NCBI RefSeq assembly: GCF_040110915.1
Contig: NZ_CP157793.1
Location: forward strand, 62,001-126,000
DNA: 64,000 bases
Reading direction: 5' to 3'
From: Stappia sp.
GTDB taxonomy: Bacteria; Pseudomonadota; Alphaproteobacteria; Rhizobiales; Stappiaceae
Part shown: piece after piece, positions 42,843 to 51,780 of the stretch
How the letters are laid out: each line of letters opens with the position of its first letter
How positions within the stretch are numbered: position 1 is the stretch's first letter
Program-made: the position numbers and the translations under genes
The notes under the pieces: model-generated
The model's database searches: none
Told to the model about the DNA's origin: nothing
Seen by the model: only the letters and a program-made list of their open reading frames with translations

Positions 42843-43598
42843 ATGATCCGCGTCGCGACGGCGCTCGCCTATGGCGTGGTTTGCCATCTCATCTTCGCTC
42901 TTGCGGTGCTGGCGATGATCTGGGCGCTGCACGAGGGCATGAGTGGCAGCTTCGGCCGGCTCGAGGGGGCCTGGGCGATTGTCGCGAACGCGGTGCTTCT
43001 GCTGCAGTTTCCGCTGGCGCATTCGGCCCTGCTCACGCGCCCCGGGCAGCGCCTGCTCGCGCGCCTCGCGCCGGCGGGCCATGGCCGCACGCTCTCCACG
43101 ACGACGTTCGCGATTGTCGCCTCGGTGCAGCTTGCCCTGCTGTTTCTGCTGTGGACGCCGTCGGGTATCGTCTGGTGGCGCGCGGACGGGCTCGCCTATG
43201 CGGTCATGATCGGGCTCTTCGCGGCAAGCTGGCTGTTGTTGATGAAGGCGTCCTTCGATGCCGGCGCCGAGGTGCAAAGCGGCGTTCTCGGCTGGTGGTC
43301 GCTGCTCCTGAACCGTGTGCCGGTCTATCCCGACATGCCGGTGCGCGGCCTCTTCGCCCGCATCCGCCAGCCGATCTATCTGGCTTTCGCGTTGACGCTG
43401 TGGACCGTGCCGACCTGGACGCCGGATCAACTCGCGGTGAGTGGGACGCTCACCGCCTACTGCCTTGCCGGGCCGCTGTTCAAGGAACGCCGCTTCGACC
43501 GGCTCTTCGGCCCGCGCTTCGAGAGCTATCGCCGCGCGACGCCCTACATGCTGCCGCGCCCGCGCCGCCACGCAAACCGGGACACCCGCGCCTCATGA
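42843..43598 (+). CDS. Isoprenylcysteine carboxyl methyltransferase-like (NnrU/ICMT-like) membrane protein
   Basis: This 251-residue integral membrane protein has about six helices (for example VVCHLIFALAVLAMIWALHE and FAIVASVQLALLFLLWTP). Its C-terminal part, RGLFARIRQPIYLAFALTLW and GPLFKERRFDRLFGPRFESY, matches the Arg-x-Pro-x-Tyr and Lys-Glu-Glu/Arg-x-Phe-x-x-x-Phe-Gly pattern of the ICMT/phospholipid methyltransferase group, which binds SAM in the membrane. The substrate is unknown. The start is taken at 42843 after GGGGGG; ATG 42822 is an alternative. The stop overlaps the next start by 4 bases, so it is co-transcribed with the photolyase-like gene. Confidence 0.82.
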   Translation: MIRVATALAYGVVCHLIFALAVLAMIWALHEGMSGSFGRLEGAWAIVANAVLLLQFPLAHSALLTRPGQRLLARLAPAGHGRTLSTTTFAIVASVQLALLFLLWTPSGIVWWRADGLAYAVMIGLFAASWLLLMKASFDAGAEVQSGVLGWWSLLLNRVPVYPDMPVRGLFARIRQPIYLAFALTLWTVPTWTPDQLAVSGTLTAYCLAGPLFKERRFDRLFGPRFESYRRATPYMLPRPRRHANRDTRAS

Positions 43599-44830
43599 CG
43601 CAAACGACCGCCAACGCCATAGTGCTCCCGCCCGCGACGCGCGAGGCGGCGCGCGCCCGGCTCGACGCCTTCCTGCCGCGCGCCGGCCGGGCCTATGCCC
43701 GGGACCGCAATGTCGATCTGGGGCCCGGGAGACACGAAAACGTCTCCGGCCTGTCGCCCTATCTGCGGCACCGGCTGATCACGGAAGAGGAGGTGGTGCG
43801 CGCGGTCGTGCGGGCGCAGGGTGCCCAGGCGGCCGAGAAATTCCTGCAAGAAGTGTTCTGGCGCACCTACTGGAAGGGCTGGCTGGAACTGCGCCCGAGC
43901 GTCTGGCGGGACTACTGCCTGGAGCGCGACCGGGCGCTGGCCCGCGCCGCCGACGATTCCGCCCTTGCCGACGACCTCGCCCGCGCGCAAGCGGGCGAAA
44001 CCGGCATTGCCTGTTTCGATGCCTGGATGCACGAACTCGCCGACACCGGCTATCTGCACAATCATGCGCGCATGTGGGCGGCCTCGATCTGGATCTTCAC
44101 GCTTGAACTGCCCTGGGCGCTTGGCGCGGATCTCTTTCTGCGTCGGCTGCTCGACGGCGACCCGGCCTCCAACACGCTCTCCTGGCGCTGGGTGGCGGGC
44201 TTGCAGACGCGCGGCAAGACCTATCTGGCGCGGGAAGACAACATCGCGACATACACCGACGGGCGGTTTCCGCGAACGCCGGGTCTGGCGGGGGCGGCCG
44301 TGCCGCTTGACGGGCCGCCCCATCCGCCGCCGCTCGCCCCGCCGATGCCGCGCCCGGTCGATCCCGCGCCCGGAACCGGCCTTCTGGTGCTGGACGACGA
44401 TGTCGCCGCCGACAAGCTCGCCGCGCGCCTGCGGCCCGAGGCGGTCACCGGTCTCTCGCTGGCCGCCCACAGGTCGCCGGGAGCCGTGGCCGACGCGGTG
44501 AGGGACTTCGCGGCCGGCGCCGTCGACGACACGCTCGACCGCCTCGCCGGGACTGGCCCTGCGGTGACGCCCCGGCTTTCCGGCGACGACGCGGTGGCCG
44601 CGGTTGTCGACTGGGCGCGGGCGTCGGGGCTGACGCGCCTCGTCACCCGCCATGCGCCGGTCGGGCCGGGGGGCGATTTCCTGATCGCGCTCGCGCCCCG
44701 GCTGGAAGCGGCGGGTGTCGCGCTCGCACAGGATCTGCGGCCCTTCGATGCCCGCGCCTGGCCCCATGCGACCAAGGGCTTCTTCGCCTTCAGGAAACAC
44801 ATTCCCGAGTTGATCGCGCGGCTTGCGTGA
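43595..44830 (+). CDS. Photolyase/cryptochrome-related FAD-binding protein with the FAD domain first
   Basis: The first 240 or so of the 411 residues match the helical FAD-binding domain of photolyases: NVSGLSPYLRHRLITEEEVV, EVFWRTYWKGWLELRPSVW, HELADTGYLHNHARMWAASI and GDPASNTLSWRWVAGLQTRG. In ordinary photolyases this domain is at the C-terminus, after the antenna-binding alpha/beta domain. Here it opens the protein, and about 150 residues follow that include TGLLVLDDDVAADKLA and the closing WPHATKGFFAFRKHIPELI. The Asn and Trp positions for flavin binding seem conserved. Repair activity is uncertain. It overlaps the ICMT-like gene by 4 bases. Confidence 0.85.
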   Translation: MTQTTANAIVLPPATREAARARLDAFLPRAGRAYARDRNVDLGPGRHENVSGLSPYLRHRLITEEEVVRAVVRAQGAQAAEKFLQEVFWRTYWKGWLELRPSVWRDYCLERDRALARAADDSALADDLARAQAGETGIACFDAWMHELADTGYLHNHARMWAASIWIFTLELPWALGADLFLRRLLDGDPASNTLSWRWVAGLQTRGKTYLAREDNIATYTDGRFPRTPGLAGAAVPLDGPPHPPPLAPPMPRPVDPAPGTGLLVLDDDVAADKLAARLRPEAVTGLSLAAHRSPGAVADAVRDFAAGAVDDTLDRLAGTGPAVTPRLSGDDAVAAVVDWARASGLTRLVTRHAPVGPGGDFLIALAPRLEAAGVALAQDLRPFDARAWPHATKGFFAFRKHIPELIARLA

Positions 44831-44840
44831 TCTGCGCCGA

Positions 44841-44869
44841 TTGACGGGGCGTGCCCGCGTCCCTATCTT
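44841..44869 (+). promoter_or_regulatory. Sigma-70-type promoter for the thiamine operon
   Basis: TTGACG (44841-44846), a 17-base spacer and TATCTT (44864-44869) place the transcription start near 44876, just ahead of the TPP riboswitch. Spacing and position fit well; the -10 is of medium quality. Confidence 0.6.
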
Positions 44870-44882
44870 CCCTCGCACAGAC

Positions 44883-44969
44883 ATTCGTTGGGGTGCCCCC
44901 GGGGCTGAGAGGCGCAATCGCGTCAACCCACTGAACCTGATCCGGGTCGTGCCGGCGTAGGGAACGAAT
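44883..44969 (+). ncRNA. TPP riboswitch (THI element)
   Basis: The closing stem P1 is ATTCGTT (44883-44889) pairing with AACGAAT (44963-44969). Inside lie the conserved sequences of the THI box: GGGGTGCC, GGGGCTGAGAGG, AACCCACTGAACCTGATC and CGGGT...CCGGCGTAGGGAA. The region is 131 bases upstream of thiD. Binding of thiamine pyrophosphate should repress the operon; in Gram-negative bacteria this usually works by hiding the ribosome-binding site, and no terminator stem with a T-run is seen before thiD. Confidence 0.97.
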
Positions 44970-45100
44970 CGACGCGCAGATCGCGCAGCGCGGGAGCCTC
45001 CTCCCGTCGTCGCTCTCCTGAAAGCCATGCTCCCCCCGGATCGTCCGAAGTGTATCGCGGGCGCGGGGAAACCCGTTCCCGCCGGCCGAGCGAGGGACGC

Positions 45101-45967
45101 ATGCACGGTGTGACGCAGGAGACCGGCGCGGGAACCGCCGGGGGAGATCGCGCGAAGGCCGTGCCGGCCATCGCGCTCACCATCGCCGGCTCCGACAGCG
45201 GCGGCGGCGCGGGGATTCAGGCCGACCTCAAGGCGTTTTCGGCGCTCGGCGTCTATGGAGCCAGCGCGCTCACCGCGATCACGGCGCAGAACACGCGCGC
45301 CGTCACCCACATCCATGACATTCCCGACGAAATCGTCGCGGCGCAGATCGCGGCCGTGCTCGACGATCTCGACGTCGGCGCGATCAAGATCGGCATGCTG
45401 TCCTCGCCGAAGATCGTCGACACGGTGGTGGCGGCGCTCGACGGCTATGGCGGGCCGGTCGTGGTCGATCCGGTGATCGTCGCAAAATCGGGCGCGGTCC
45501 TGCTTCAGGAGGCGGCCGTCGCGGCGCTGCGCGACCGGCTTCTGCCGCGCGCGACGCTGATCACGCCGAACCTCCCGGAAGCCGCCGCCCTGCTCGGCGA
45601 AGCGCCGGCCGAAACGGCTGAGGACGCCGAACGCCAGGGCCGCGCGCTCGCCCGCCTCGGCCCGGCTGTCCTGATGAAGGGCGGCCATGGCGCCGGCGAG
45701 ACCTGCGTCGATCTGCTGGTGACCGGCGAGGGCGAGCCGCTTGCCCTCAGCGCCGCGCGGCTCGAGACCCGCAACACCCATGGAACGGGGTGCACCCTGT
45801 CGGCGGCGATCGCGGCCGAACTCGCCAAGGGGCAAGACCTGCCCGAGGCCGTGACGCGCGCCCATGCCTATCTGCACGCGGCGATTGCCCGCGCGGATTG
45901 CCTGAACGTCGGCTCCGGCCACGGGCCGGTGCACCACTTCCATCGTCTGTGGGAGGCCGTGTCATGA
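45101..45967 (+). CDS. thiD: Hydroxymethylpyrimidine/phosphomethylpyrimidine kinase
   Basis: ThiD phosphorylates HMP and then HMP-phosphate to give HMP-PP for thiamine assembly. The 288-residue ribokinase-fold protein has AIALTIAGSDSGGGAGIQAD, GVYGASALTAITAQNT, VVVDPVIVAKSGA and the anion-hole segment NTHGTGCTLSAAIAAELAKG. The start at 45101 has AGGGA upstream; an earlier in-frame ATG-like start at 45050 lacks one. It is the first gene after the riboswitch and thiO follows with a 4-base overlap. Confidence 0.96.
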   Translation: MHGVTQETGAGTAGGDRAKAVPAIALTIAGSDSGGGAGIQADLKAFSALGVYGASALTAITAQNTRAVTHIHDIPDEIVAAQIAAVLDDLDVGAIKIGMLSSPKIVDTVVAALDGYGGPVVVDPVIVAKSGAVLLQEAAVAALRDRLLPRATLITPNLPEAAALLGEAPAETAEDAERQGRALARLGPAVLMKGGHGAGETCVDLLVTGEGEPLALSAARLETRNTHGTGCTLSAAIAAELAKGQDLPEAVTRAHAYLHAAIARADCLNVGSGHGPVHHFHRLWEAVS

Positions 45968-46974
45968 AGGTGTCGGTGATCGGCGGCGGCGTCACGGGGC
46001 TTGCCTGCGCCACCGCGCTGCAGGAGGCCGGCCACGAGGTGACGCTGTTCGACCGGGGCACGCCCGGCGGAGCGCAGACCTGTTCCTGGTGGGCCGGCGG
46101 CATGCTCGCCCCCTTTTGCGAGGGCGAGGCGGCGGAAGAACCCGTCGTGCGTCTCGGCGCCGAGGCGCTCGCCTGGTGGGCGGCGCGGGTCGACGGGGTC
46201 GCCCGCAAGGGGAGCCTCGTGCTGGCGCAGCCGCGCGACGGCGCGGATCTGCGCCGCTTCGCAAGGCGCACGCAGGCGCATGCGCCGGTCGACGGGGACG
46301 CCATCGCGGAACTGGAACCCGATCTCGCGGGGCGCTTCCGCCAGGGGCTGTTCTTTGCCGGCGAAGGGCATGTCGACCCGCGCGCCGCACTTGCCGGACT
46401 GGTCGCGCGGCTCACCGAGCGGGGGGCCGCGATCCGGCCCGAGACCGAAATCGATCCGGCCGAGGCGCCGGGCGATGCGGTCCTCGACTGTCGCGGTTTC
46501 GCCGCGCGTGGCGAGATCGCGGAACTGCGCGGCGTGAAGGGCGAGATGCTTGTGATCCGCAGCCCCGATGTGGCGCTGTCGCGGCCCGTGCGGCTTCTGC
46601 ATCCGCGCATCCCGCTTTACGTGGTGCCGCGCGGGGAGGGCGTCTTCATGGTCGGCGCGACCATGGTGGAAAGCGACGAGCGCACGCGCATCACCGCGCG
46701 TGCCATGCTGGAGCTTCTGGGCGCGGCCTATGCGCTGCATCCCGCCTTCGCGGAAGCCGAGGTGCTGGAGATCGGCGTCGACGTGCGCCCCGCCTTTCCC
46801 GACAACCTGCCGCGCGTGCTGCGCGAGGGCCGCGTGTTGCGCGTCAACGGCACCTATCGCCACGGCTTCCTGCTCGCGCCCGCGCTCGCCGCGCAGGCCG
46901 CGAGCCTTCTCGACACCCCCGATGCCCGACCGGAGTTTCTGCATGTCCCTCATCGTGAACGGTGCCCCGCATGA
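45964..46974 (+). CDS. thiO: Glycine oxidase ThiO (thiazole synthesis)
   Basis: ThiO is an FAD-dependent D-amino-acid-oxidase-type enzyme that oxidises glycine to iminoglycine for ThiG. The 336-residue protein starts VSVIGGGVTGLACATALQEA, the Rossmann FAD loop, and continues with SWWAGGMLAPFCEGEAAEEP. The C-terminal part includes VFMVGATMVESDERTRI and RVNGTYRHGFLLAPALAAQA, where the Arg and Gly-rich loop bind the substrate carboxylate. It overlaps thiD by 4 bases and thiS by 32 bases. Confidence 0.95.
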   Translation: MKVSVIGGGVTGLACATALQEAGHEVTLFDRGTPGGAQTCSWWAGGMLAPFCEGEAAEEPVVRLGAEALAWWAARVDGVARKGSLVLAQPRDGADLRRFARRTQAHAPVDGDAIAELEPDLAGRFRQGLFFAGEGHVDPRAALAGLVARLTERGAAIRPETEIDPAEAPGDAVLDCRGFAARGEIAELRGVKGEMLVIRSPDVALSRPVRLLHPRIPLYVVPRGEGVFMVGATMVESDERTRITARAMLELLGAAYALHPAFAEAEVLEIGVDVRPAFPDNLPRVLREGRVLRVNGTYRHGFLLAPALAAQAASLLDTPDARPEFLHVPHRERCPA

Positions 46975-47140
46975 CATTGCGCCCGGCACGCTCGCCGAGG
47001 CGCTCGATCTGCTCGGCTATGCCGAGGCCATCGTCGCGACCGCCGTCAATGGCGACTTCGTGCCCGCCGAGGCGCGCGCCGAGACGCGGCTCGCCGATGG
47101 CGACCGCATCGAAATCCTCGCGCCCATGCAGGGAGGCTGA
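46943..47140 (+). CDS. thiS: Sulfur carrier protein ThiS
   Basis: ThiS is a 65-residue ubiquitin-fold protein that carries sulfur as a C-terminal thiocarboxylate to ThiG. The C-terminus is the required Gly-Gly in EILAPMQGG, and the start is SLIVNGAPHDIAPGTLAEAL. It overlaps the end of thiO by 32 bases in a different frame, and thiG begins 3 bases after its stop, so the three are tightly coupled. No thiF-type activating enzyme gene is in the window. Confidence 0.95.
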   Translation: MSLIVNGAPHDIAPGTLAEALDLLGYAEAIVATAVNGDFVPAEARAETRLADGDRIEILAPMQGG

Positions 47141-47143
47141 GCC

Positions 47144-47917
47144 ATGCTGACGCTCTACGGCGAAACGGTCGAAAGCCGGCTGCTGCTCGGCACCGCGCTC
47201 TATCCCTCGCCGGCGGTGATGGCCGAGGCGGTGCGCGCCGCGCGCTGCGACATCGTCACCGTGTCGCTGCGCCGGGAATCGGGTGCGGGACGCGCGGGGC
47301 AGGATTTCTGGGGGCTGATCCGCGATCTCGGCGTACGCGTGCTGCCCAACACCGCCGGGTGCCACACGGTGAAGGAGGCGGTGACCACGGCGCATATGGC
47401 GCGCGAGGTCTTCGCCACGCCCTGGGTCAAGCTCGAGGTCATCAACGATGCCGAGACCCTGCAGCCGGATGTCTTCGGGCTGGTGGAGGCGGCGCGCATT
47501 CTTATTGAGGATGGCTTTCGGGTCTTCCCCTATTGCACGGAGGATCTGAGCGTCGCCGGCCGGCTGGTCGAGGCCGGCTGCGAGGTGCTGATGCCTTGGG
47601 GCGCGCCCATCGGCTCGGCGCGCGGCCTCAACAACGTCTACGGCCTCCGCTCCTTGCGCGCGCATTTCCCCGATCTGCCGCTGATCGTCGATGCGGGCCT
47701 CGGCGTGCCGTCGCATGCAGCGGCCGCGATGGAACTCGGCTACGACGCGGTGCTGCTCAACACCGCCGTCGCCAAGGCCGGCGATCCGGCGAGGATGGCC
47801 GATGCCTTCGCCCGCGCCGTGGAGGCCGGGCGCATGGCGTTCGACGCCGATCCGCTGGAGCCGCGCGACATGGCGGCCCCCTCGACTCCCGTGCTCGGAA
47901 AGGCGTTTCTCGAATGA
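47144..47917 (+). CDS. thiG: Thiazole synthase ThiG
   Basis: ThiG builds the thiazole phosphate of thiamine from deoxyxylulose phosphate, iminoglycine and ThiS thiocarboxylate. The 257-residue (beta/alpha)8 protein shows [40 protein letters not shown], the Schiff-base Lys in [38 protein letters not shown] and [20 protein letters not shown]. The family match is complete. It overlaps the thiE start by 4 bases. Confidence 0.98.
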   Translation: MLTLYGETVESRLLLGTALYPSPAVMAEAVRAARCDIVTVSLRRESGAGRAGQDFWGLIRDLGVRVLPNTAGCHTVKEAVTTAHMAREVFATPWVKLEVINDAETLQPDVFGLVEAARILIEDGFRVFPYCTEDLSVAGRLVEAGCEVLMPWGAPIGSARGLNNVYGLRSLRAHFPDLPLIVDAGLGVPSHAAAAMELGYDAVLLNTAVAKAGDPARMADAFARAVEAGRMAFDADPLEPRDMAAPSTPVLGKAFLE

Positions 47918-48552
47918 GGTTCGATCCCTTCTACCCCATCGTCGACAGCGCCGACTGGGTCGCCCGCCTCGTGCCGCTCGGCGTGAAGCTGATCCAACTG
48001 CGCATCAAGGACCGGCCCGAGGCGGAACTGCGCGCCGAGATCGCCCGCGCCGAGGCGATCACGCGGGCGCACGGCTGCCTGCTGGCCGTCAACGACTATT
48101 GGCGCCTGGCGATCGAGGAGGAGTGCCGCTTCGTGCATCTCGGCCAGGAGGATCTGGCCGAGGCGGATGTGGCGGCGATCCGCAAGGCCGGTCTCGGCCT
48201 CGGGCTGTCGACCCATGACGACGCCGAACTCGACACCGCCCTTGCCGCCGATCCCGACTATGTGGCGCTGGGCCCAGTCTATCCGACGATCCTCAAGGCC
48301 ATGAAATGGGCGCCGCAGGGGCTTGAAAAGATCGCCGAGTGGAAGGCGCGCGTCGGCGATCTGCCGCTCGTCGCCATCGGTGGCATGAGCGTGGAGCGCG
48401 CGCCCGGCGCGCTCGCAGCCGGCGCCGACATCGTTTCCGTCGTCACCGACATCACCTTGAACGCCGATCCTGAGGCGCGCACCCGCGCCTGGATCGCGGC
48501 CACCGACCCGGCCCGCACGGCCGCCCCGCACTCCCAGACAGGAAAGGCATGA
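47914..48552 (+). CDS. thiE: Thiamine-phosphate synthase ThiE
   Basis: ThiE joins HMP-PP and thiazole phosphate to make thiamine phosphate. In this 212-residue TIM-barrel the substrate-binding regions are [20 protein letters not shown] (the usual Gln-x-R-x-Lys), [36 protein letters not shown] and [16 protein letters not shown], with the final phosphate site [10 protein letters not shown]. All conserved residues are in place. It overlaps thiG by 4 bases and thiY by 4 bases. Confidence 0.94.
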   Translation: MRFDPFYPIVDSADWVARLVPLGVKLIQLRIKDRPEAELRAEIARAEAITRAHGCLLAVNDYWRLAIEEECRFVHLGQEDLAEADVAAIRKAGLGLGLSTHDDAELDTALAADPDYVALGPVYPTILKAMKWAPQGLEKIAEWKARVGDLPLVAIGGMSVERAPGALAAGADIVSVVTDITLNADPEARTRAWIAATDPARTAAPHSQTGKA

Positions 48553-49517
48553 CCATGCGTTTCGCTTCCTTTCGTTTCGCGCTTCTGGCCCTTGCCGCGC
48601 TGATGGCGCTGGCGCTCGCGCGCCCGGCGATCGCCGCCGACAAGATGACGCTGCTGCTCGACTGGTACGTCAACCCGGACCACGGCCCGATCATCGTGGC
48701 GCAGGAGCGCGGCTATTTCACCGAGGCCGGGCTCGACGTCGAGATCGTCGCGCCGGCCGACCCTTCCGCGCCGCCGAAGCTCGTCGCGGCCGGCAAGGCG
48801 GATCTCGCCATTTCCTACCAGCCGCAGCTGCATCTCCAGGTCGCCGAAGGTCTGCCGCTGAAGCGCGTCGGCACGCTGATCGCCACCCCGCTCAACTGCC
48901 TGATGGTCAAGGACGACGGGCCGATCAAAAGCGTCGCCGATCTCAAGGGCCGCACGGTCGGCTATTCGGTCGCCGGCGTGGAGGAAGCGCTGCTCAAGGC
49001 GATGCTCGCCCAGCACGACCTGACCCTCGACGACATCGAGATGGTCAACGTCAACTGGTCGCTCGCGCCCTCCGTCATGTCCGGCCAGGTCGACGCGGTG
49101 ATCGGCGCCTATCGCAACATCGAGCTGAACCAGATGGAGATCGAGGGCGTGAAGGGCCGCTGCTTCTTCATCGAGGAAGAGGGCATGCCGGCCTATGACG
49201 AGCTGATCTATGTCGCCAACCCGGACACGATGGACGCCGACAAGATCGCCCGCTTCCTGGAGGCGACGGAGCGGGCGACGCAGTACATCGTCAATCACCC
49301 GGACACGAGCTACGAGATCTACGCGGACACCGCGCCGGAACTGCGCGACGAGCTCAACGAGCGCGCCTGGGGCGACACGATCCCGCGCTTCGCGTTGCGC
49401 CCGGCCGCGCTGGATCACGGCCGCTACGTGCGCTACCAGGCCTTCCTCAAGGAATACGGGCTGATCGAGGAGATCGTGCCGGTGTCCGACCTCGCGATCG
49501 ACGTGACCGCGCCATGA
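48549..49517 (+). CDS. thiY: ABC transporter substrate-binding protein for a thiamine pyrimidine precursor (ThiY-like)
   Basis: This 322-residue periplasmic protein has a signal peptide (FALLALAALMALALARPAIA, cleaved near AIAADK). The NMT1/THI5-like fold follows, with KMTLLLDWYVNPDHGPIIVA and ERGYFTEAGLDVEIVAPADP, the family opening, and later SVMSGQVDAVIGAYRNIEL. The family binds N-formyl-4-amino-5-aminomethyl-2-methylpyrimidine. Its partners are the ATPase and permease genes at 50248 and 50994, and the neighbour tenA acts on the same route. The start overlaps thiE by 4 bases, so translation is coupled. The substrate is inferred from context. Confidence 0.92.
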   Translation: MTMRFASFRFALLALAALMALALARPAIAADKMTLLLDWYVNPDHGPIIVAQERGYFTEAGLDVEIVAPADPSAPPKLVAAGKADLAISYQPQLHLQVAEGLPLKRVGTLIATPLNCLMVKDDGPIKSVADLKGRTVGYSVAGVEEALLKAMLAQHDLTLDDIEMVNVNWSLAPSVMSGQVDAVIGAYRNIELNQMEIEGVKGRCFFIEEEGMPAYDELIYVANPDTMDADKIARFLEATERATQYIVNHPDTSYEIYADTAPELRDELNERAWGDTIPRFALRPAALDHGRYVRYQAFLKEYGLIEEIVPVSDLAIDVTAP

Positions 49518-50251
49518 CGGGGGCCGTGACGGATATCATGACGGCCGCGACGCCGTCCCCCGCCGCCCCGGATTTCGGCTCGCCGGTCTTCGCCGCCTGG
49601 CGCGCGGCCGCCGGCGAGGCGTGGCCGGCCTACACGCATCATGCCTTCGTCGAAGGATTGCGCGACGGCACGCTGCCGGAAAAGGCATTCCTGCATTATC
49701 TGACGCAGGACTACATCTTCCTGTTCCATTTCGCCCGGGCCTGGGCGCTCGGAGTGGTGAAATCGGAGACCATCGAGGAAGCCCGGCTGGCGGCGGCCAT
49801 CGTCGACGGGCTGATGAACACCGAAATGGCGCTGCATGTGGAGATCTGCGGCAAGGCCGGCATTGCGGAAGCGGATCTTCTGGCCGCCGAGGAAGCGCCG
49901 GAGAACATGGCCTACACCCGCTATGTCACCGACGCGGGCCTCTCCGGCGATTTCCTCGATCTGATCGCGGCGCTTGCCCCTTGCGTGCTCGGCTACGGCG
50001 AGATCGGGGCGCGTCTTGCGCGGACGGCCGCGCCCGACACCCGCTACCGGCCCTGGATCGACACCTATGCCGGCGACGACTACCAGGACCTGTGCGCCAA
50101 GGTGGGGACGCTGATCGAAACGGCGGCCGCCGCGCGGCTGGGCCCCGATCCGCAGGCCGCGCCGCGCTGGCCGAAGGTCTGCGCGCGCTTCCGCGCCGCG
50201 ACGCGGCTGGAGGTCGGCTTCTGGTCGATGGGCTTGCGGGGGCATGTGTGA
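49514..50251 (+). CDS. tenA: Thiaminase II / aminopyrimidine aminohydrolase TenA
   Basis: TenA hydrolyses aminopyrimidine degradation products of thiamine to HMP. The 245-residue all-helical protein contains AWPAYTHHAFVEGLRDGTL, AFLHYLTQDYIFLFHFARAW and the catalytic Cys in ALAPCVLGYGEIG, followed by DTYAGDDYQDLC. The C-terminal EVGFWSMGL carries the conserved Glu. It overlaps thiY by 4 bases and thiZ by 4 bases. Together with the ABC importer it allows salvage of degraded thiamine, feeding ThiD. Confidence 0.96.
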   Translation: MTGAVTDIMTAATPSPAAPDFGSPVFAAWRAAAGEAWPAYTHHAFVEGLRDGTLPEKAFLHYLTQDYIFLFHFARAWALGVVKSETIEEARLAAAIVDGLMNTEMALHVEICGKAGIAEADLLAAEEAPENMAYTRYVTDAGLSGDFLDLIAALAPCVLGYGEIGARLARTAAPDTRYRPWIDTYAGDDYQDLCAKVGTLIETAAAARLGPDPQAAPRWPKVCARFRAATRLEVGFWSMGLRGHV

Positions 50252-50997
50252 CGGACACGCGCGTGAGAGTCTCCCCGGCGCCGTCGCTGCGGCTTTGCGG
50301 CGACTTCGCCCATGCGGGCCGGCGGCTCTTCACGGGGCTCGACCTGCCCGTCGACGGCGCGCGCTGGACGTGTCTGCTCGGTCCTTCGGGCGTCGGCAAG
50401 TCGACCATCCTGCGGCTCTTCGCGGGGCTTGAGACGGGCGGCACCTTCGACGGGGAGATGACGGCGAGCGATGGCGCGCCGGTGTCGAACCGGGTCGCCT
50501 TCATGGCGCAGACCGATCTGCTGGCGCCCTGGCTCGACGTGATGGGCAACGTCACGCTCGGCAGCCGGCTGCGCGGCGAGCCCGCCGACCGGGCGCGCGC
50601 GCAAAGCCTGATCGCCCGCGTCGGTCTGACCGACGACGTTCACAAGGCGCCAGCCAGCCTGTCGGGCGGCATGCGCCAGCGCGTGGCGCTTGCCCGCGTG
50701 CTGATGGAGGACCGGCCCGTCGTCCTGCTCGACGAGCCCTTCGCCGCGCTCGACGCGCGCACGCGCGCCGACATGCAGGAGCTCGCCTTCGAGACGCTTG
50801 AGGGGCGCACGGTGCTGCTCGTCACCCACGATCCGGCCGAGGCCGTGCGGCTCGGCCATCGCATCTTCATCCTGTCGGAGACCGGGCTCGCGGAGGTGCC
50901 CGCGCCGGACCTCGCGCCCGTGCGCCCGGTCGAGGCGCCGGAAACCATGGAGATGCAGGTCCGCCTGTTCCGGGCGCTGAAGGGAGAGCCGGCATGA
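50248..50997 (+). CDS. thiZ: ABC transporter ATP-binding protein for thiamine precursor (ThiZ-like)
   Basis: This 249-residue cytosolic ATPase powers the importer with ThiY and ThiX. Walker A is LLGPSGVGKSTILRLFAG, the signature LSGGMRQRVALARVLMEDRP, Walker B VVLLDEPFAALDARTRADM, and the switch His is in LLVTHDPAEAVRLG. All motifs are intact. The start GTG 50248 overlaps the tenA stop by 4 bases, which fits the tight packing of the operon; no other start in the frame precedes the domain. It overlaps the permease gene by 4 bases. Confidence 0.94.
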   Translation: MTDTRVRVSPAPSLRLCGDFAHAGRRLFTGLDLPVDGARWTCLLGPSGVGKSTILRLFAGLETGGTFDGEMTASDGAPVSNRVAFMAQTDLLAPWLDVMGNVTLGSRLRGEPADRARAQSLIARVGLTDDVHKAPASLSGGMRQRVALARVLMEDRPVVLLDEPFAALDARTRADMQELAFETLEGRTVLLVTHDPAEAVRLGHRIFILSETGLAEVPAPDLAPVRPVEAPETMEMQVRLFRALKGEPA

Positions 50998-51770
50998 GCG
51001 CCTGGCCGCATGTCCTGCGACGCACCCGCGACGGTCTCGTCGCGACCGCGCTCGCGCTCGCGATCTGGCAGGCGGTGGTGTGGATCACCGGCGTGCCGCC
51101 CTTCATCCTGCCGGGGCCGGCCCGCGTCGCCGACAGTCTGATCGACAATGCCGCGCTGATCGCGGGACACGCCTGGATCACCATCGCCGAGGTGCTGATC
51201 GGCCTCGTGCTGGGGGCGGCCCTCGGCGCGGCGACGGCGCTGCATCTGATGATCTCGGCGAGTGCACGCCGGCTGCTTCTGCCGATCATGGTGTTCAGCC
51301 AGGCGGTGCCGGTCTTTGCGCTGGCGCCGCTCTTGACGCTGTGGTTCGGCTACGGCATGGCGTCGAAGATCGCCATGGCGCTGCTGATCATCTATTTCCC
51401 CGTCGTCTCGACCTTCTACGACGGGCTGCGGCGCACCGATCCGGGCCTGCTGGATCTTGCAAGGACCATGGGCGCGCGTCCGGCGCGCACGCTTCTCTTT
51501 TTGCGTCTGCCGGCGGCCTTGCCCGCCTTCGGGTCGGGCCTGCGGCTGGCGGCGGTCTATGCGCCCATCGGCGCGGTGATCGGCGAATGGGTCGGGGCCT
51601 CCAAGGGGCTCGGCTATCTGATGCTGCTCGCCAACGGCCGGGCCAAGACGGATCTGATGTTCGCCACGCTCTTCGTGCTCGCGACCTTCGCGGTGCTGCT
51701 TTATGCCGCCGTGTCGGTCTCCACCCGGCGCATGGCGCGCTGGGCGCGCGAAAGCACCGATACCGCCTGA
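50994..51770 (+). CDS. thiX: ABC transporter permease for thiamine precursor (ThiX-like)
   Basis: This 258-residue inner-membrane permease has six predicted helices and the type I importer coupling motif: ARTMGARPARTLLFLRLPAA followed by LPAFGSGLRLAAVYAPIGAVI is the Glu-Ala-Ala-like loop in this NitT/TauT group. The segment VVWITGVPPFILPGPARVAD near the start is typical of this class. It is the last gene of the thiamine operon, ending 10 bases before the convergent thiamine pyrophosphokinase. Confidence 0.93.
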   Translation: MSAWPHVLRRTRDGLVATALALAIWQAVVWITGVPPFILPGPARVADSLIDNAALIAGHAWITIAEVLIGLVLGAALGAATALHLMISASARRLLLPIMVFSQAVPVFALAPLLTLWFGYGMASKIAMALLIIYFPVVSTFYDGLRRTDPGLLDLARTMGARPARTLLFLRLPAALPAFGSGLRLAAVYAPIGAVIGEWVGASKGLGYLMLLANGRAKTDLMFATLFVLATFAVLLYAAVSVSTRRMARWARESTDTA

Positions 51771-51780
51771 GCGCTCGCGG

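Noticed and set aside
43544..45943. Open frame of 799 codons on the minus strand opposite the photolyase-like gene and thiD
   Set aside because: It spans a TPP riboswitch and two real genes on the other strand and gives an Arg/Gly-rich product, so it is a shadow.
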